A stretch of DNA of 64,000 bases from Bacillota bacterium (GTDB taxonomy: Bacteria; Bacillota; Clostridia; Acetivibrionales; DSM-1351): contig JAEZRV010000018.1 of assembly GCA_023444055.1 (NCBI GenBank), positions 37,840 through 101,839 of the forward strand, written 5' to 3'. Below, piece by piece: positions 52,641-61,900 of this stretch. A program made the position numbers and the translations under genes. Position 1 is the stretch's first letter. Each line of letters opens with the position of its first letter. The notes beneath the pieces were generated by a model. That model was not told the origin of the DNA, did not search any database, and saw nothing but the letters and a program-made list of their open reading frames with translations.

Positions 52641-53375
52641 ATGAGTAAAACGGTATTGGTAACAGGAGCTTCAAGAGGAATTGGTTATGAAACTGCAAAG
52701 CTGTTCGCAAAGAATGGTTACAATGTTGCCATAAACTATAATAATAATAGAGAGCCTGCTATTACTTTGCTGAATGACTTACTAGAGGCAAAGTATAATG
52801 CAATGGTTGTTCAAGCTGATGTAAGCAGCAAAGAGCAGGTTGATAGTATGATAAATACAGTAAATAAACAGTTTGGAGATATTGAAATATTGGTCAATAA
52901 TGCTGGAATAGCGAAGCAGAGGCTTTTTACAGACATCTCAGTAGATGAATGGGATAATATGTTTGATGTAAATGTTAAAGGCATGTTTTTATGCTGTCAA
53001 GGCGTTTTGCCAGCTATGATAAGAAATAAATCAGGGAAAATAATTAATATTTCATCTATATGGGGAATAACTGGCGCATCATGTGAAGTTTTATATTCAA
53101 CAACAAAAGCGGCTGTTATTGGCTTAACTAAAGCATTAGCCAAAGAGCTTGGACCTTCTGGAATACAGGTAAATTGCGTAGCTCCTGGTGTGATTGATAC
53201 AGAGATGAATTCGGATTTAGATGAAGCTGCATTTGAGGATTTAAAGGAACAAACTCCTCTTGGAACTATAGGTAAATGTATTGATGTGGCAGAAACAATT
53301 GCTTTTTTGGCTCAAGAGAAGGCAAACTTTATTACTGGGCAAGTTATTAGTCCTAATGGTGGGTTTTTGATATAA
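52641..53375 (+). CDS. SDR-family reductase (FabG/YmfI-like)
   Basis: Short-chain dehydrogenase: TGASRGIGYETAKLF is the NAD(P) site, NNAG at about 87, Ser in NISSIWGITGA, and YSTTKAAVIG the catalytic Tyr-Lys. It ends ITGQVISPNGGFLI. The SSIWG box and 244 length resemble the YmfI subset annotated as EF-P 5-aminopentanone reductase, though FabG-type ketoacyl reduction cannot be excluded. AATGGAGG lies about nine bases before the ATG. Its last 36 bases are duplicated just downstream. Confidence 0.87.
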   Translation: MSKTVLVTGASRGIGYETAKLFAKNGYNVAINYNNNREPAITLLNDLLEAKYNAMVVQADVSSKEQVDSMINTVNKQFGDIEILVNNAGIAKQRLFTDISVDEWDNMFDVNVKGMFLCCQGVLPAMIRNKSGKIINISSIWGITGASCEVLYSTTKAAVIGLTKALAKELGPSGIQVNCVAPGVIDTEMNSDLDEAAFEDLKEQTPLGTIGKCIDVAETIAFLAQEKANFITGQVISPNGGFLI

Positions 53376-53464
53376 ATTTTATATGGAAATCAAGTTAGTA
53401 GCTCTAACGGTGGGCTTTTAATATAAATTTTACATATAAAAATCAAGCTATTGGGTGTAATGGG
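53340..53464. repeat. Tandem duplication of the SDR gene 3' end
   Basis: Copies start at 53340 (within the gene), 53391 and 53444 (partial), each beginning CAAGYTA. Copy 2 still reads QVSSSNGGLLI then a stop, against QVISPNGGFLI in the gene. The duplication therefore copied the C-terminal codons and stop into the intergenic region, where they drift. Confidence 0.8.
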
Positions 53465-53548
53465 AGTTTATTGCTATTGATTATATATAGATATAATGCT
53501 CTAAAATTCCGGCTTAGAATTTGATGGCAAAATTGAGTAATAAATATG

Positions 53549-53578
53549 TTGTCATTTTGACATGATAAGTAGTATACT
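53549..53578 (+). promoter_or_regulatory. Likely promoter of the corA leader
   Basis: TTGTCA (53549-53554), 18-base spacer, TATACT (53573-53578). The predicted transcript starts near 53585, leaving a leader of about 165 bases. Confidence 0.55.
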
Positions 53579-53584
53579 AGTCTA

Positions 53585-53752
53585 GTGCTAAATAAATATT
53601 AATAAATAAGGTGGTGAATTCAAGTGGGCGCAGACCCGTATCATAGTAAGTGCTTTAATAATTATATAACTTATGGGAGGGCTATGTGCAGCTTGGCTTC
53701 AAAACTGCTACGAGTGTAGAAGTATGTCCTCCCTAATAATGGAGGATTTTTT
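53585..53752 (+). promoter_or_regulatory. Structured, switch-like leader of the CorA-family gene
   Basis: CCTCCC (53728-53733) can pair either with GGGAGG (53675-53680) upstream or with GGAGG (53741-53745) downstream. The downstream partner is the ribosome site itself and is followed by ATTTTTT, so one fold hides the start (or terminates) while the other frees it. Further hairpins lie inside (CTAC-GAGT-GTAG). The layout is that of a metal riboswitch. It does not clearly match the M-box consensus, though GCTACGA near the 3' side is reminiscent. Confidence 0.65.
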
Positions 53753-54736
53753 ATGTTAACATTATCTTTTTTTCAAGATAAAAAACAAGTTGTACAGATC
53801 GAAAAACCTGTAACGGGGATAAAGCAAATTAATTTTAATGGTCTTACATGGATAGATATTACTAAACCAACTAAAAAAGAAATTGATATGTTGGAAGAAA
53901 AATATGAGTTCCACGAGTTGCCATTAGAGGATTGCTTGGCAGAGCATCAGCGTTCTAAGGTTGATGAATATGATGATTACTGCTTTATAGTAATGCATTT
54001 CCCACGATATCGTAAAGACACTATGAGGCTTGATTCTGAAGAAATAGATATTTTTTTGGGTCACAATTATTTAATAACATTGCATGAAGGAGAATTGAAG
54101 CCTTTAGTTGCATTCTCTAATCTATGTCATTCAAAGCAAGAGGCTAGAGAGAATTTTATGTCTGAAGGTTCAGCATTGTTGCTATACGAAATTATAAAGC
54201 GATTATTTGATTATTGCTTCCCAATGTTGGATAAAATAGGTACAATGCTGGATGTTTTAAATAAGAAAATATTCAGGGAACAGACTAGAGCAATGCTTGA
54301 AGAAATATCAATTGCCAAGATGCAGATTATTAATTATAGGCGAATACTTAAGCCGCTTAGACCTGTTATACTTATACTTGAAAGAGTAATTAGAAAATAC
54401 CTTCCTGAGGATATGGAAATGTATTTTGACGATATAACAGACAAGGCTGAAAAGATTTGGGATATGCTTGAAAACTATAAAGAAGTGGTAGAGGCTATAG
54501 ATGCAACTTATGAGTCATTGACTTCACATAGAATGAATAATTTGATGCGTACTTTTACAACTTTACAGGTTATAGCTTTTCCTATGACATTAGTAAGTGG
54601 ATTGTTTTCAATGAATGTAAATGGAATACCAATGGCAGGGTTAAGTTATGCATTTTGGGTAGTATTTGGAATGATATTTATGCCAATGGCAGTAATTGGA
54701 TTATTAATGGTTTTCAAACGTAATAAATGGTTTTGA
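53753..54736 (+). CDS. CorA-family divalent cation transporter
   Basis: A pentameric channel-like transporter with a large cytosolic N-terminal domain and two C-terminal transmembrane helices (LVSGLFSMNVNGIPMAG at the pore loop, then VVFGMIFMPMAVIGLLMVF). 327 residues. The signature GMN at the end of TM1 is here SMN (FSMNVNGIP). This variant may still carry Mg, or may shift ion choice towards Co, Ni or Zn. GGAGG lies seven bases before the ATG and is part of the switch-like hairpin. No metal-resistance gene is adjacent. Confidence 0.9.
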   Translation: MLTLSFFQDKKQVVQIEKPVTGIKQINFNGLTWIDITKPTKKEIDMLEEKYEFHELPLEDCLAEHQRSKVDEYDDYCFIVMHFPRYRKDTMRLDSEEIDIFLGHNYLITLHEGELKPLVAFSNLCHSKQEARENFMSEGSALLLYEIIKRLFDYCFPMLDKIGTMLDVLNKKIFREQTRAMLEEISIAKMQIINYRRILKPLRPVILILERVIRKYLPEDMEMYFDDITDKAEKIWDMLENYKEVVEAIDATYESLTSHRMNNLMRTFTTLQVIAFPMTLVSGLFSMNVNGIPMAGLSYAFWVVFGMIFMPMAVIGLLMVFKRNKWF

Positions 54737-54816
54737 TATGTTTTAATTACATGAAATAATTTGACTAATATATAGTATTTACAATCACAGTTTTAAATGA
54801 GGGAGGTTCCACTGTA

Positions 54817-55590
54817 ATGAACGATACTTCAAAAATTAAGAGTTTTTTTGAATATCTTCCAGAGTGCATTAAGTTCCATAAATTAAAGAATGAGGGACTG
54901 GCAAAGCTTATATTTTTGCTGATTCTTGTTTTTCAATTGGCTGGCAATTTTATAGAATATAAGTTGCTAAATTTAATTTCTTTAGATGATATTGATATAA
55001 TATCTTCTTATTTAACGACTGGAATGATGCCAACTGATACAGAAGTATTACTTCCTTCTAACCAGACTATATATTTTCTGTTAGTTATATTAGCGACAAT
55101 TTTTATAGTGAAATTGGTTTCAAACCTACTTCTTTCTGTTTATATGTATTCTTATATTTGTGAACGCAAAGGAAGGTATTTGAAATCTGCAGATAGCTTT
55201 AAAGGGGCATTCAAACACATTGGTCGTCTTATCGCCTATAATATTATTTTTGGACTGCTAGTATCCATAGGTACAATGTTTTTTATTATACCTGGCATAA
55301 TCGCCTACATAATTTTTGTGTTTGGTTATTGCTATATATTAGATATTAAATCAACTGTAGCAGAAGCAATGACAGCATGTTCAGAGGCAACTAAAGCTAA
55401 GAAAACTCAGATAGTTAGTGTGTTTATTGGTTTCTTTCTTGTGTTAGAAGTACCTATGCTTTTGTTTTTCTCTGGAAGTTCATTTGGGATGACTTGCTTG
55501 GCATCATTTTTTAGTACTATAATAAGCATGATTTTGCAAAGACTAATAACTCTAATGTATATGGATTTAGAGTATAAAGATGAGAAATAA
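54817..55590 (+). CDS. Hypothetical polytopic membrane protein
   Basis: 257 residues with about five hydrophobic segments (KLIFLLILVFQLAGNFI, IYFLLVILATIFIVKLVSNL, FGLLVSIGTMFFIIPGII, VFIGFFLVLEVPML and a last one near the C-terminus) and a conserved-looking IIPGIIAYIIFVFGYCYIL that recalls DUF975 or glycerophosphodiester-phosphodiesterase membrane domains. I cannot assign a function. GGGAGG lies about nine bases before ATG 54817. It is 80 bases downstream of corA with no terminator seen between, so possibly cotranscribed. Confidence 0.75.
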   Translation: MNDTSKIKSFFEYLPECIKFHKLKNEGLAKLIFLLILVFQLAGNFIEYKLLNLISLDDIDIISSYLTTGMMPTDTEVLLPSNQTIYFLLVILATIFIVKLVSNLLLSVYMYSYICERKGRYLKSADSFKGAFKHIGRLIAYNIIFGLLVSIGTMFFIIPGIIAYIIFVFGYCYILDIKSTVAEAMTACSEATKAKKTQIVSVFIGFFLVLEVPMLLFFSGSSFGMTCLASFFSTIISMILQRLITLMYMDLEYKDEK

Positions 55591-55636
55591 TTTATTTTGA
55601 ACAGCTAGAAATTTAGCTTATAAAGCGTTACTATTC

Positions 55637-55725
55637 AGCCATTGACAATACGATATTTAGCTCAGAAAATGCTTTCACAGATTCATAAGCTAAATATTTG
55701 TAGGTGTTCATACTTATCAATGGCT
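55637..55725. repeat. Nested inverted repeat sharing a motif with the 27-kb element
   Basis: Outer arms AGCCATTGA (55637-55645) and TCAATGGCT (55717-55725); inner arms ATATTTAGCT (55653-55662) and AGCTAAATAT (55688-55697). Between the right arms lies GTAGGTGTTCATACTTATCA, nearly identical to the interior of the element at 26992-27049. Confidence 0.65.
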
Positions 55726-55804
55726 TGTTGCCAAAATAATTGCTAGAATTAGTAATGGTAACAAATAAATTTTCAATCATTACTTTATGTATAAAAAAAC
55801 TGTA

Positions 55805-55834
55805 TTGACAATATGTGGACTTACTGTATATTAT
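55805..55834 (+). promoter_or_regulatory. Promoter of tRNA-Val
   Basis: Perfect TTGACA (55805-55810), 18-base spacer, TATTAT (55829-55834), 33 bases before the tRNA. Confidence 0.7.
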
Positions 55835-55866
55835 AAATAAGTGCATTGCTTTTGGAACTTCATAAG

Positions 55867-55943
55867 GGTCGTTTAGCTCAGTTGGTCAGAGTACTACCTT
55901 GACATGGTAGGGGTCACTGGTTCGAGCCCAGTAACGACCACCA
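55867..55943 (+). tRNA. tRNA-Val (anticodon GAC), CCA encoded
   Basis: Acceptor arms GGTCGTT and AACGACC pair perfectly. The D-arm (AGCTCAGTTGGTCAGAGT), anticodon arm CTACC-TTGACAT-GGTAG, and T-arm with GGTTCGAGCCC are all canonical. The anticodon GAC reads valine GUC/GUU codons. Discriminator A and CCA are encoded. A terminator follows four bases later. Confidence 0.97.
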
Positions 55944-55946
55944 AAT

Positions 55947-55973
55947 AAAAAAACTGCTTAGGCAGTTTTTTTT
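55947..55973 (+). terminator. Intrinsic terminator after tRNA-Val
   Basis: AAAAAACTGC-TTA-GGCAGTTTTTTTT, a short stem with a long T-run. Confidence 0.92.
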
Positions 55974-56043
55974 ATCTCAATTTGTAACTAATTTCTCTTT
56001 TCCAATCATATTATTATAAAGATAAGGATGCCTATTGTAAGTT

Positions 56044-56106
56044 ACTAAAACTTAGCAGTTGAATATACTGCCACACCAATAGATTTTTTATGTGCGAAGT
56101 TTAAGT
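56044..56106 (+). repeat. Dispersed ~60-bp element, copy 4 (most complete)
   Basis: Ends ACTAAAACTT (56044-56053) and AAGTTTAAGT (56097-56106) are inverted repeats. The interior GAATATACTGCCACACCAAT and AGATTTTTTATGTGCG match the copies at 20676 (reverse) and 57283. With copy 5 it flanks the CaCA gene in direct orientation. Confidence 0.75.
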
Positions 56107-56236
56107 AAGTTATATAAAACTCGGGAATTTAGGGTTTAAGTTCTTGGAAGTTAAAATAAGTGCAATTTTTATCACTACGATAACCTTATCTAGATTTTTT
56201 AAACCTAACAAATAATATCAAGAAAAGAGATTATTA

Positions 56237-57244
56237 ATGCTGCAAAACATTATATCACTAATATTGAGCCTAGGAATTATACTTCTTGGCTGTGAACTAT
56301 TTACAAATGGAATAGAATGGCTAGGCAAAAAAATGAATCTGGGTGACGGTGTTGTTGGAAGTATTTTCTCAGCAGTGGGAACTTGTTTACCTGAGACATT
56401 AATACCTACAATAGCTTTACTATTTTCAAGGGATGATATGAATGCTGTTAGTATAGGGATTGGTGCAATTGCAGGAGCACCATTTATGCTAGCTACACTT
56501 GCATTTCTAATAACAGGTCTTAGTGCTATAATTTTTCGTAATAAACGAAAAAATAAGTATAAATTGAATGTAAATTTAAAAGTACTTTGCAGGGACATTT
56601 CTTTTTTTATAATAGTATATTCAGTAGCTGTTTTAGCTTCTATAATTGAATTAGGCTTTTTCAAAAATGTTTTAGCCATTATGTTAATAATATGCTACAT
56701 AAGCTATGTTGTAAAAACTGTTAATAGTGATGAAGCTAATAATGAAAGAATTGATGACTTAATACTTTCTAAAGCTTTTAATTTCAGAACAAGTACAATG
56801 GTTGTTATTTTACAGGTTTTGTTTGCATTAGGTGCGATAATTATAGGTGCAGAGATGTTTATAAATAATATTGAAATAGTCGCAAAAGCAATAAACATCT
56901 CTACATTAGTATTATCAATAATAATTACTCCAATAGCAACAGAGCTTCCAGAGAAATTTAATAGTGTTATTTGGATTAGTAAGGGTAAGGATACCCTGGC
57001 TTTGGGGAATATAACCGGCGCTATGGTTTTTCAAAGTTGTATTCCTGTTGCAATAGGTATTGCTGCCACCAACTGGAAGCTGGACGGTATTACTCTACTT
57101 AGTGCCTTTTTAGCAATAGCATCATCATTGACAACTCTGATTTGGATAAAAAAACATAAATGCCTAAATTCAACCCCACTGTTATTAGGTGGCGTATTCT
57201 ATTCGATTTTTATTTGCCTCTTAATAATTAGGGGATTTAAATAA
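56237..57244 (+). CDS. Calcium/sodium:cation antiporter (CaCA family)
   Basis: A membrane exchanger with two inverted alpha-repeats. The first is SAVGTCLPETLIPTIAL near residue 46, the second TPIATELPEKFNSVIW near residue 236; the acidic residues in PET and PEK are the ion-coordinating sites. About ten hydrophobic segments, 335 residues. It likely exports Ca2+ in exchange for Na+ or H+. AAGAAAAGAG precedes ATG 56237. The gene lies between two directly repeated copies of the dispersed element, which raises the chance that it moved or could be lost by recombination. Confidence 0.88.
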   Translation: MLQNIISLILSLGIILLGCELFTNGIEWLGKKMNLGDGVVGSIFSAVGTCLPETLIPTIALLFSRDDMNAVSIGIGAIAGAPFMLATLAFLITGLSAIIFRNKRKNKYKLNVNLKVLCRDISFFIIVYSVAVLASIIELGFFKNVLAIMLIICYISYVVKTVNSDEANNERIDDLILSKAFNFRTSTMVVILQVLFALGAIIIGAEMFINNIEIVAKAINISTLVLSIIITPIATELPEKFNSVIWISKGKDTLALGNITGAMVFQSCIPVAIGIAATNWKLDGITLLSAFLAIASSLTTLIWIKKHKCLNSTPLLLGGVFYSIFICLLIIRGFK

Positions 57245-57246
57245 TT

Positions 57247-57270
57247 GCTAGAATCATTACTAATTCTAGC
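57247..57270 (+). terminator. Weak hairpin after the CaCA gene
   Basis: GCTAGAAT (57247-57254) and ATTCTAGC (57263-57270) pair perfectly, but only AATTATTTC follows. Possible weak terminator. Confidence 0.5.
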
Positions 57271-57282
57271 AATTATTTCGGA

Positions 57283-57338
57283 AACAAACCCTTGCTAATT
57301 CTACCACACCAATATATTTCTATGTGCGAAGTTTGAGT
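57283..57338 (+). repeat. Dispersed ~60-bp element, copy 5
   Basis: CTACCACACCAATATATTTC and TATGTGCGAAGTTTGAGT match copy 4 closely. The 5' end (AACAAACC) is only a loose inverted partner of AAGTTTGAGT, so this copy is eroded on the left. Confidence 0.7.
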
Positions 57339-57372
57339 AATAAAACTGTTTAATGCAAGAGAGCATATAAAA

Positions 57373-57774
57373 CTATAAAATATTATCTAAAGAAAAGCTT
57401 TCTTTTCTGGGGATATGCTTAACATATTGTCTTAAAGCTTTAAGTTCAGCTACAGCAGATGAATAATCCTCACTCTTTATATACTCCTTTGATTTTATAA
57501 ATGAATTATCTATGTTATCTATTTCAAAGTGATCTAATAACATAGCCCAGATATATTTTGTTTTCTTCCAGTCGGCTTCAAAGCTATCAAGCTGTTTCTC
57601 TGCATTATCCCACTGTTTATCACCTGCAGAAATGTAAGCAGTTTCGATATTCGAATCTAATTTTTTAGCTGAACGCACTAAATAGTATTGAGATAATATA
57701 CCTGAAACGATTACAATTAAAAGTATGCAGACTATAAGTATTAGTGTTTTTATATTTGCTGTCATTTTTTTCAT
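57373..57774 (-). CDS. DUF4363-family membrane-anchored protein
   Basis: 133 residues: one N-terminal transmembrane helix (IKTLILIVCILLIVIVSGIL) and a helical extracellular part with WDNAEKQLDSFEADWKKTKY. DUF4363 proteins are clostridial partners of DUF421 proteins of unknown role. The ATG lies seven bases after the stop of the DUF421 gene, so it is translationally coupled to it. Confidence 0.82.
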   Translation of the reverse strand: MKKMTANIKTLILIVCILLIVIVSGILSQYYLVRSAKKLDSNIETAYISAGDKQWDNAEKQLDSFEADWKKTKYIWAMLLDHFEIDNIDNSFIKSKEYIKSEDYSSAVAELKALRQYVKHIPRKESFSLDNIL

Positions 57775-57781
57775 TTCATTT

Positions 57782-58459
57782 TTACTCCTTTTTTTTTGCT
57801 TGATAGAAAAGCTTTCCGTTACAGTCTATGCTTGCGAAAAGTACATCTTTAATTCTTTTTATTCCAAGTTTGTTTAGTTCTGCTTCAAGCATTGGTTTAT
57901 CTAATTTCGCTTTGCATAAGTTTTCCTTGATTAAATCACCATCAATTATCAATTCAATTGCGGGAGCTTCATATTTTACGCTTAAATTTAAATCTTCAGG
58001 TGTAACATTTCTTTTAGCGGCTTTGGGTACTACACTTAATTGTCCATTAGATTCCAATATTGCATATTCAACGTCTGCAATATTGTATATATCTTTGCTT
58101 CTCAGTTGTTCAAGTAAATCATTTAATGTATATAACTCAGTTTGAAAAACTTCTTCGTTTATTTTTCCAGCAGAAATTAATACACTTGGCTTGCCGCAAA
58201 TGATATTTCTTGCCCGAGTGCTCTTTAATGATATAAACGATATAGTAATTTGAATTGACAGCATTGTTAGTATAGGTATAATACCATGCAATAACGGAAC
58301 ACCTGTATTTTGCATTGGAACAGTAGCTAGGTCAGAAATCATAATAGCAATAGCTAATTCAAATGGCTGCAGCTCACCTATTTGCCTTTTTCCCATGATC
58401 CGCATAGATACTATTACTATTGTATAAAGTATTATTGATCTAATAAAAACTACAAGCAA
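57782..58459 (-). CDS. DUF421 (YetF-like) membrane protein
   Basis: 225 residues: three N-terminal hydrophobic segments with MRIMGKRQIGELQPFELAIA, the hallmark of DUF421/YetF, and a cytosolic C-terminal domain (PSVLISAGKINEEVF, VEYAILESNGQLSVVPKAAK). In Bacillus, YetF-like proteins are spore or membrane proteins linked to germination or stress; the biochemical role is not known. The start is a TTG at 58459 with AGAGG eight bases upstream. It forms a two-gene operon with the DUF4363 gene. Confidence 0.88.
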   Translation of the reverse strand: MLVVFIRSIILYTIVIVSMRIMGKRQIGELQPFELAIAIMISDLATVPMQNTGVPLLHGIIPILTMLSIQITISFISLKSTRARNIICGKPSVLISAGKINEEVFQTELYTLNDLLEQLRSKDIYNIADVEYAILESNGQLSVVPKAAKRNVTPEDLNLSVKYEAPAIELIIDGDLIKENLCKAKLDKPMLEAELNKLGIKRIKDVLFASIDCNGKLFYQAKKKE

Positions 58460-58917
58460 AATATCTACCTCTTTCTAATAAAAAATCTTATTTAAATAGT
58501 ATTTTGTATTAAGAATAAAATAATACTTGTAAAAAGTAGCACTATATTTTTTTAATATTTTAATCTAAAACATACAATTCAGTTCCTATAAATATGCTGA
58601 AAAATTATCATATGTATTTGCAAAAATTTAGGATTGCTCGTTGATATTCTACATTTTTTTAGAAATATGAGAGTCCTAGTTACATTTTAGAAAATAATTA
58701 AAATTTATACTTGATTTAATGGTAAATAAGTGTAATTATATAAATATAATTCCATAAATATAAATAAAGGTCAAAAAATATATAAAGATACAAAAAAGGC
58801 AAAAAATTATAAAAAAGGTAATATAAAACAAAATAACAGATAATAAAACACGTATTTTGTAAAAAATATATAGTTTTTAATAGAAACGATGAATAAACAT
58901 TTAATCAGGGGGTTTTT
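58460..58917. other. AT-rich intergenic region before the giant surface protein
   Basis: 458 bases, extremely AT-rich with A-runs and TATAAA-like strings, so promoters cannot be told from background. It must contain divergent promoters for the DUF421 pair and the surface protein. No gene or known RNA is seen. Confidence 0.6.
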
Positions 58918-61900
58918 ATGGGACAAGAAAAGGTAAGTAGGAAGATTACCGCACTATTGTTGGTAGTATGTGTATTGCTATCTTCAATAGGTGCACCTAA
59001 CTTAGTATTGGCAGAAAGCGGGGGACTTGGAACACCGCAAAATACTAAGGCTGTAGCAATAAGTGATTCTGAGATACAGCTGACATGGGATTCTGTTCCC
59101 GATGCAGTGGGATATGACGTAGAGGCAGATGACTCAATTATTGATGCTGGCTCAGATATGTCATATGTTCACAGTGGGCTAGCAGCTGGTTCACAACATA
59201 GCTACAGAGTAAGAGCCAAAAATGCTGATGGGTTTGGTGAATGGAGTGAAACTGTTATTCAATTAGTGCCTGAAAAGGAAAGTACAATTGAAAACATACC
59301 AGTTCCCCAAAACATTAAAGCAATATCATCCGGAAGTGCAATTACAGTAATGTGGGATGGTGTAGATGGGGCTGATGGATACGATATAGAAGTAGATGGC
59401 AGTAGTGTAGTGGATAATGGAAACCGTACAGAGTATTCACACATAGGGCTTGAGTCTGGTTCACAGCACAACTATAAAGTAAGGGCAAAAAAATCTAATA
59501 TACCAGGAGACTGGAGTAACATTGTAACGCAAACTGTAGCTCAGACAGGCTCAGGTGATGAACCATCTGTTGACTCGCTGGACATTCCACAGAATCTTGT
59601 GGCTGCTCAAATAGACAATAGTTCGATTTTGGTAGTATGGGATTCAGTAAATGGAGCGTTAGAATATGATTTAGAAGTTGATGGGCATATAGAGGAACGC
59701 GGAAATAATACTACATATGTACATAATGGTCTTAAAGCTGGAAGTAGTCATGAATACAAAGTAAGGGCAAAGAAATCAGGTGTTGCTAGTGAATGGAGTC
59801 CAATTGTTATAAAAGAACTAGTAGCAGATGTACCTTCAGGTATTGTATTGGATATTCCAAAGAATGTAACTGCTAATGTAATAAATGGTAATCAAATAAG
59901 TATTGAATGGGATTCAGTAAACGGTGCGTTAGGCTATGATATTATGGTCGACGGTAATAAAATAGATGATTGTGGAAACAATACATCATATTTACATAAA
60001 GATTTAGAGGTGGGTAGTAGTCACACTTATAAGGTTAGGGCAAAAGATAATAGTAATGTGAGCGAATGGAGTTCAGAAGTACAGAAAGAGCTCGGAAGTA
60101 TAACTCTAAGTCAACCTTCAATTGTTACTGCTTCTGCAATAAGCGTCAATCAAATAAACGTTGAATGGATGCCTATAAATGAAGAAGCAGAATATGAAAT
60201 AGAAGTTGATGGAACTATAATTGATTGTAATAAAAAAACATCATACGAACATAGTGGACTTGAAGCGGGTAGTAGTCATAGTTATAGAATCAGAGCAAAA
60301 AATGCGTACGGGGTTAGCTCTTGGAGTGAGTCTCTTGTAAGAGTCACTTTACCAGGTACACCAGAGAATATAGTTACAGAGGCAACAGAAAAATGTATTA
60401 CGTTGCGTTGGAATGCTGTTAAAGGGGCAACTGCTTATGATATATATGTTGATGGAGAAATAATAAGTGATATCCAAGGTTTGGCTTATATTAATAGCGG
60501 CTTGCTTTCAAATACTCAGCATACATATATGATACGAGCAAAAAATGAAAGTGGTCTAGGACAGTGGAGTAGTGAAATAATTAAAAATACTCTAAGTGAA
60601 GTTCCAGAAAATATATTTATCACTGCATCTACTGATAAGATTACAGTATCATGGGATGCTATAGATAATGTGTTAGGATATGAAATAGAAGTAGATAAAG
60701 AAATAATTAATAATGGTCTTGACACTGTATATGTACATGATGGTTTGAAACCAAATGAAAATCATACTTATAGAATAAGAGTTAAATACAAAAATGGTTT
60801 TGGTGAATGGAGTTATTTGGTCACAAAGCCTACATTGCCTTTAGCTCCTGTAAACATTACAACAGATTCTACAAAATCATCAATAACCATAAAATGGGAT
60901 GAAGCAGAAGGGGCTACGACAGGATATCAGATAGAAGCAAACGGAATAATTACTGATGTGGGTAATACTCTGATTTATGTTGATTCAGGGTTACAGCCTG
61001 ATACTTTGTATACTTATCGTGTAAGAGTAAAAAATGACAGCGGTGAAGGTGCATGGTCTCCGCTAATTAGCAAGTATACAAAAAGTACAATTTCTACATA
61101 TATATATGCTATGGCATTACAGAACACTATTACTGTAAATTGGACTGCTGTACCAGGAGCTGTATCATACGATATAGAAATTGATGGAGGTGTAGTAAGC
61201 AATACAAAAGATACATCATATAAACATTTGAATCTTTCACCAGGTACTATTCACATATATAAAATAAGGTACCTTGATAGCAAGGGGAACATTAGTGAGT
61301 GGAGTGATCAATTTGTTCAATTAACATCTGAATCAAATAGTAAAATAGATGGTCAATGGACGTCACTTGCAAATATGGCTACCCCAAGGCATGGAGCTGG
61401 AATAGTAGAATTAAATGGTAAGATATATGCCATAGGAGGAATGTCTAGTACTGCTTATATACAATACTATAATAATAATCGTTATTATTCCTATAGTAAA
61501 AAGGATACGTATCTGACTTCAGTAGAGGAATATAATCCCGAAACCAATAGTTGGATACTAAAAAGTCCTATGCCTACTGGTAGATGGGGACTTTCGACTG
61601 TGGCATATAACAACAAGATATATGCTATAGGAGGGTATAATGAAAATGGTTGTCTTAATATAGTTGAAGAGTTTGATCCAGTTAGTAATACATGGATTGC
61701 TAAAAAGGGAATGACTAATGCAAGATATCATTTTGGTGCTGCTGAAGTAAATGGCAGGATATATGCTATTGGGGGTAAAGGTATTAATGGTATTCTTAAC
61801 TCAGTAGAAGAGTATGATCCTGTTTCAAATACCTGGGTGTTCAGAAGCTCTATGCCTACTGCAAGATATGGACTTGGAGTAATTGAAGCAAATGATAGGA

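Noticed and set aside
53585..53752. Naming the corA leader an M-box riboswitch
   Set aside because: Length and gene context fit, but the conserved M-box sequence blocks could not be aligned with confidence by eye. It is reported only as a switch-like leader.
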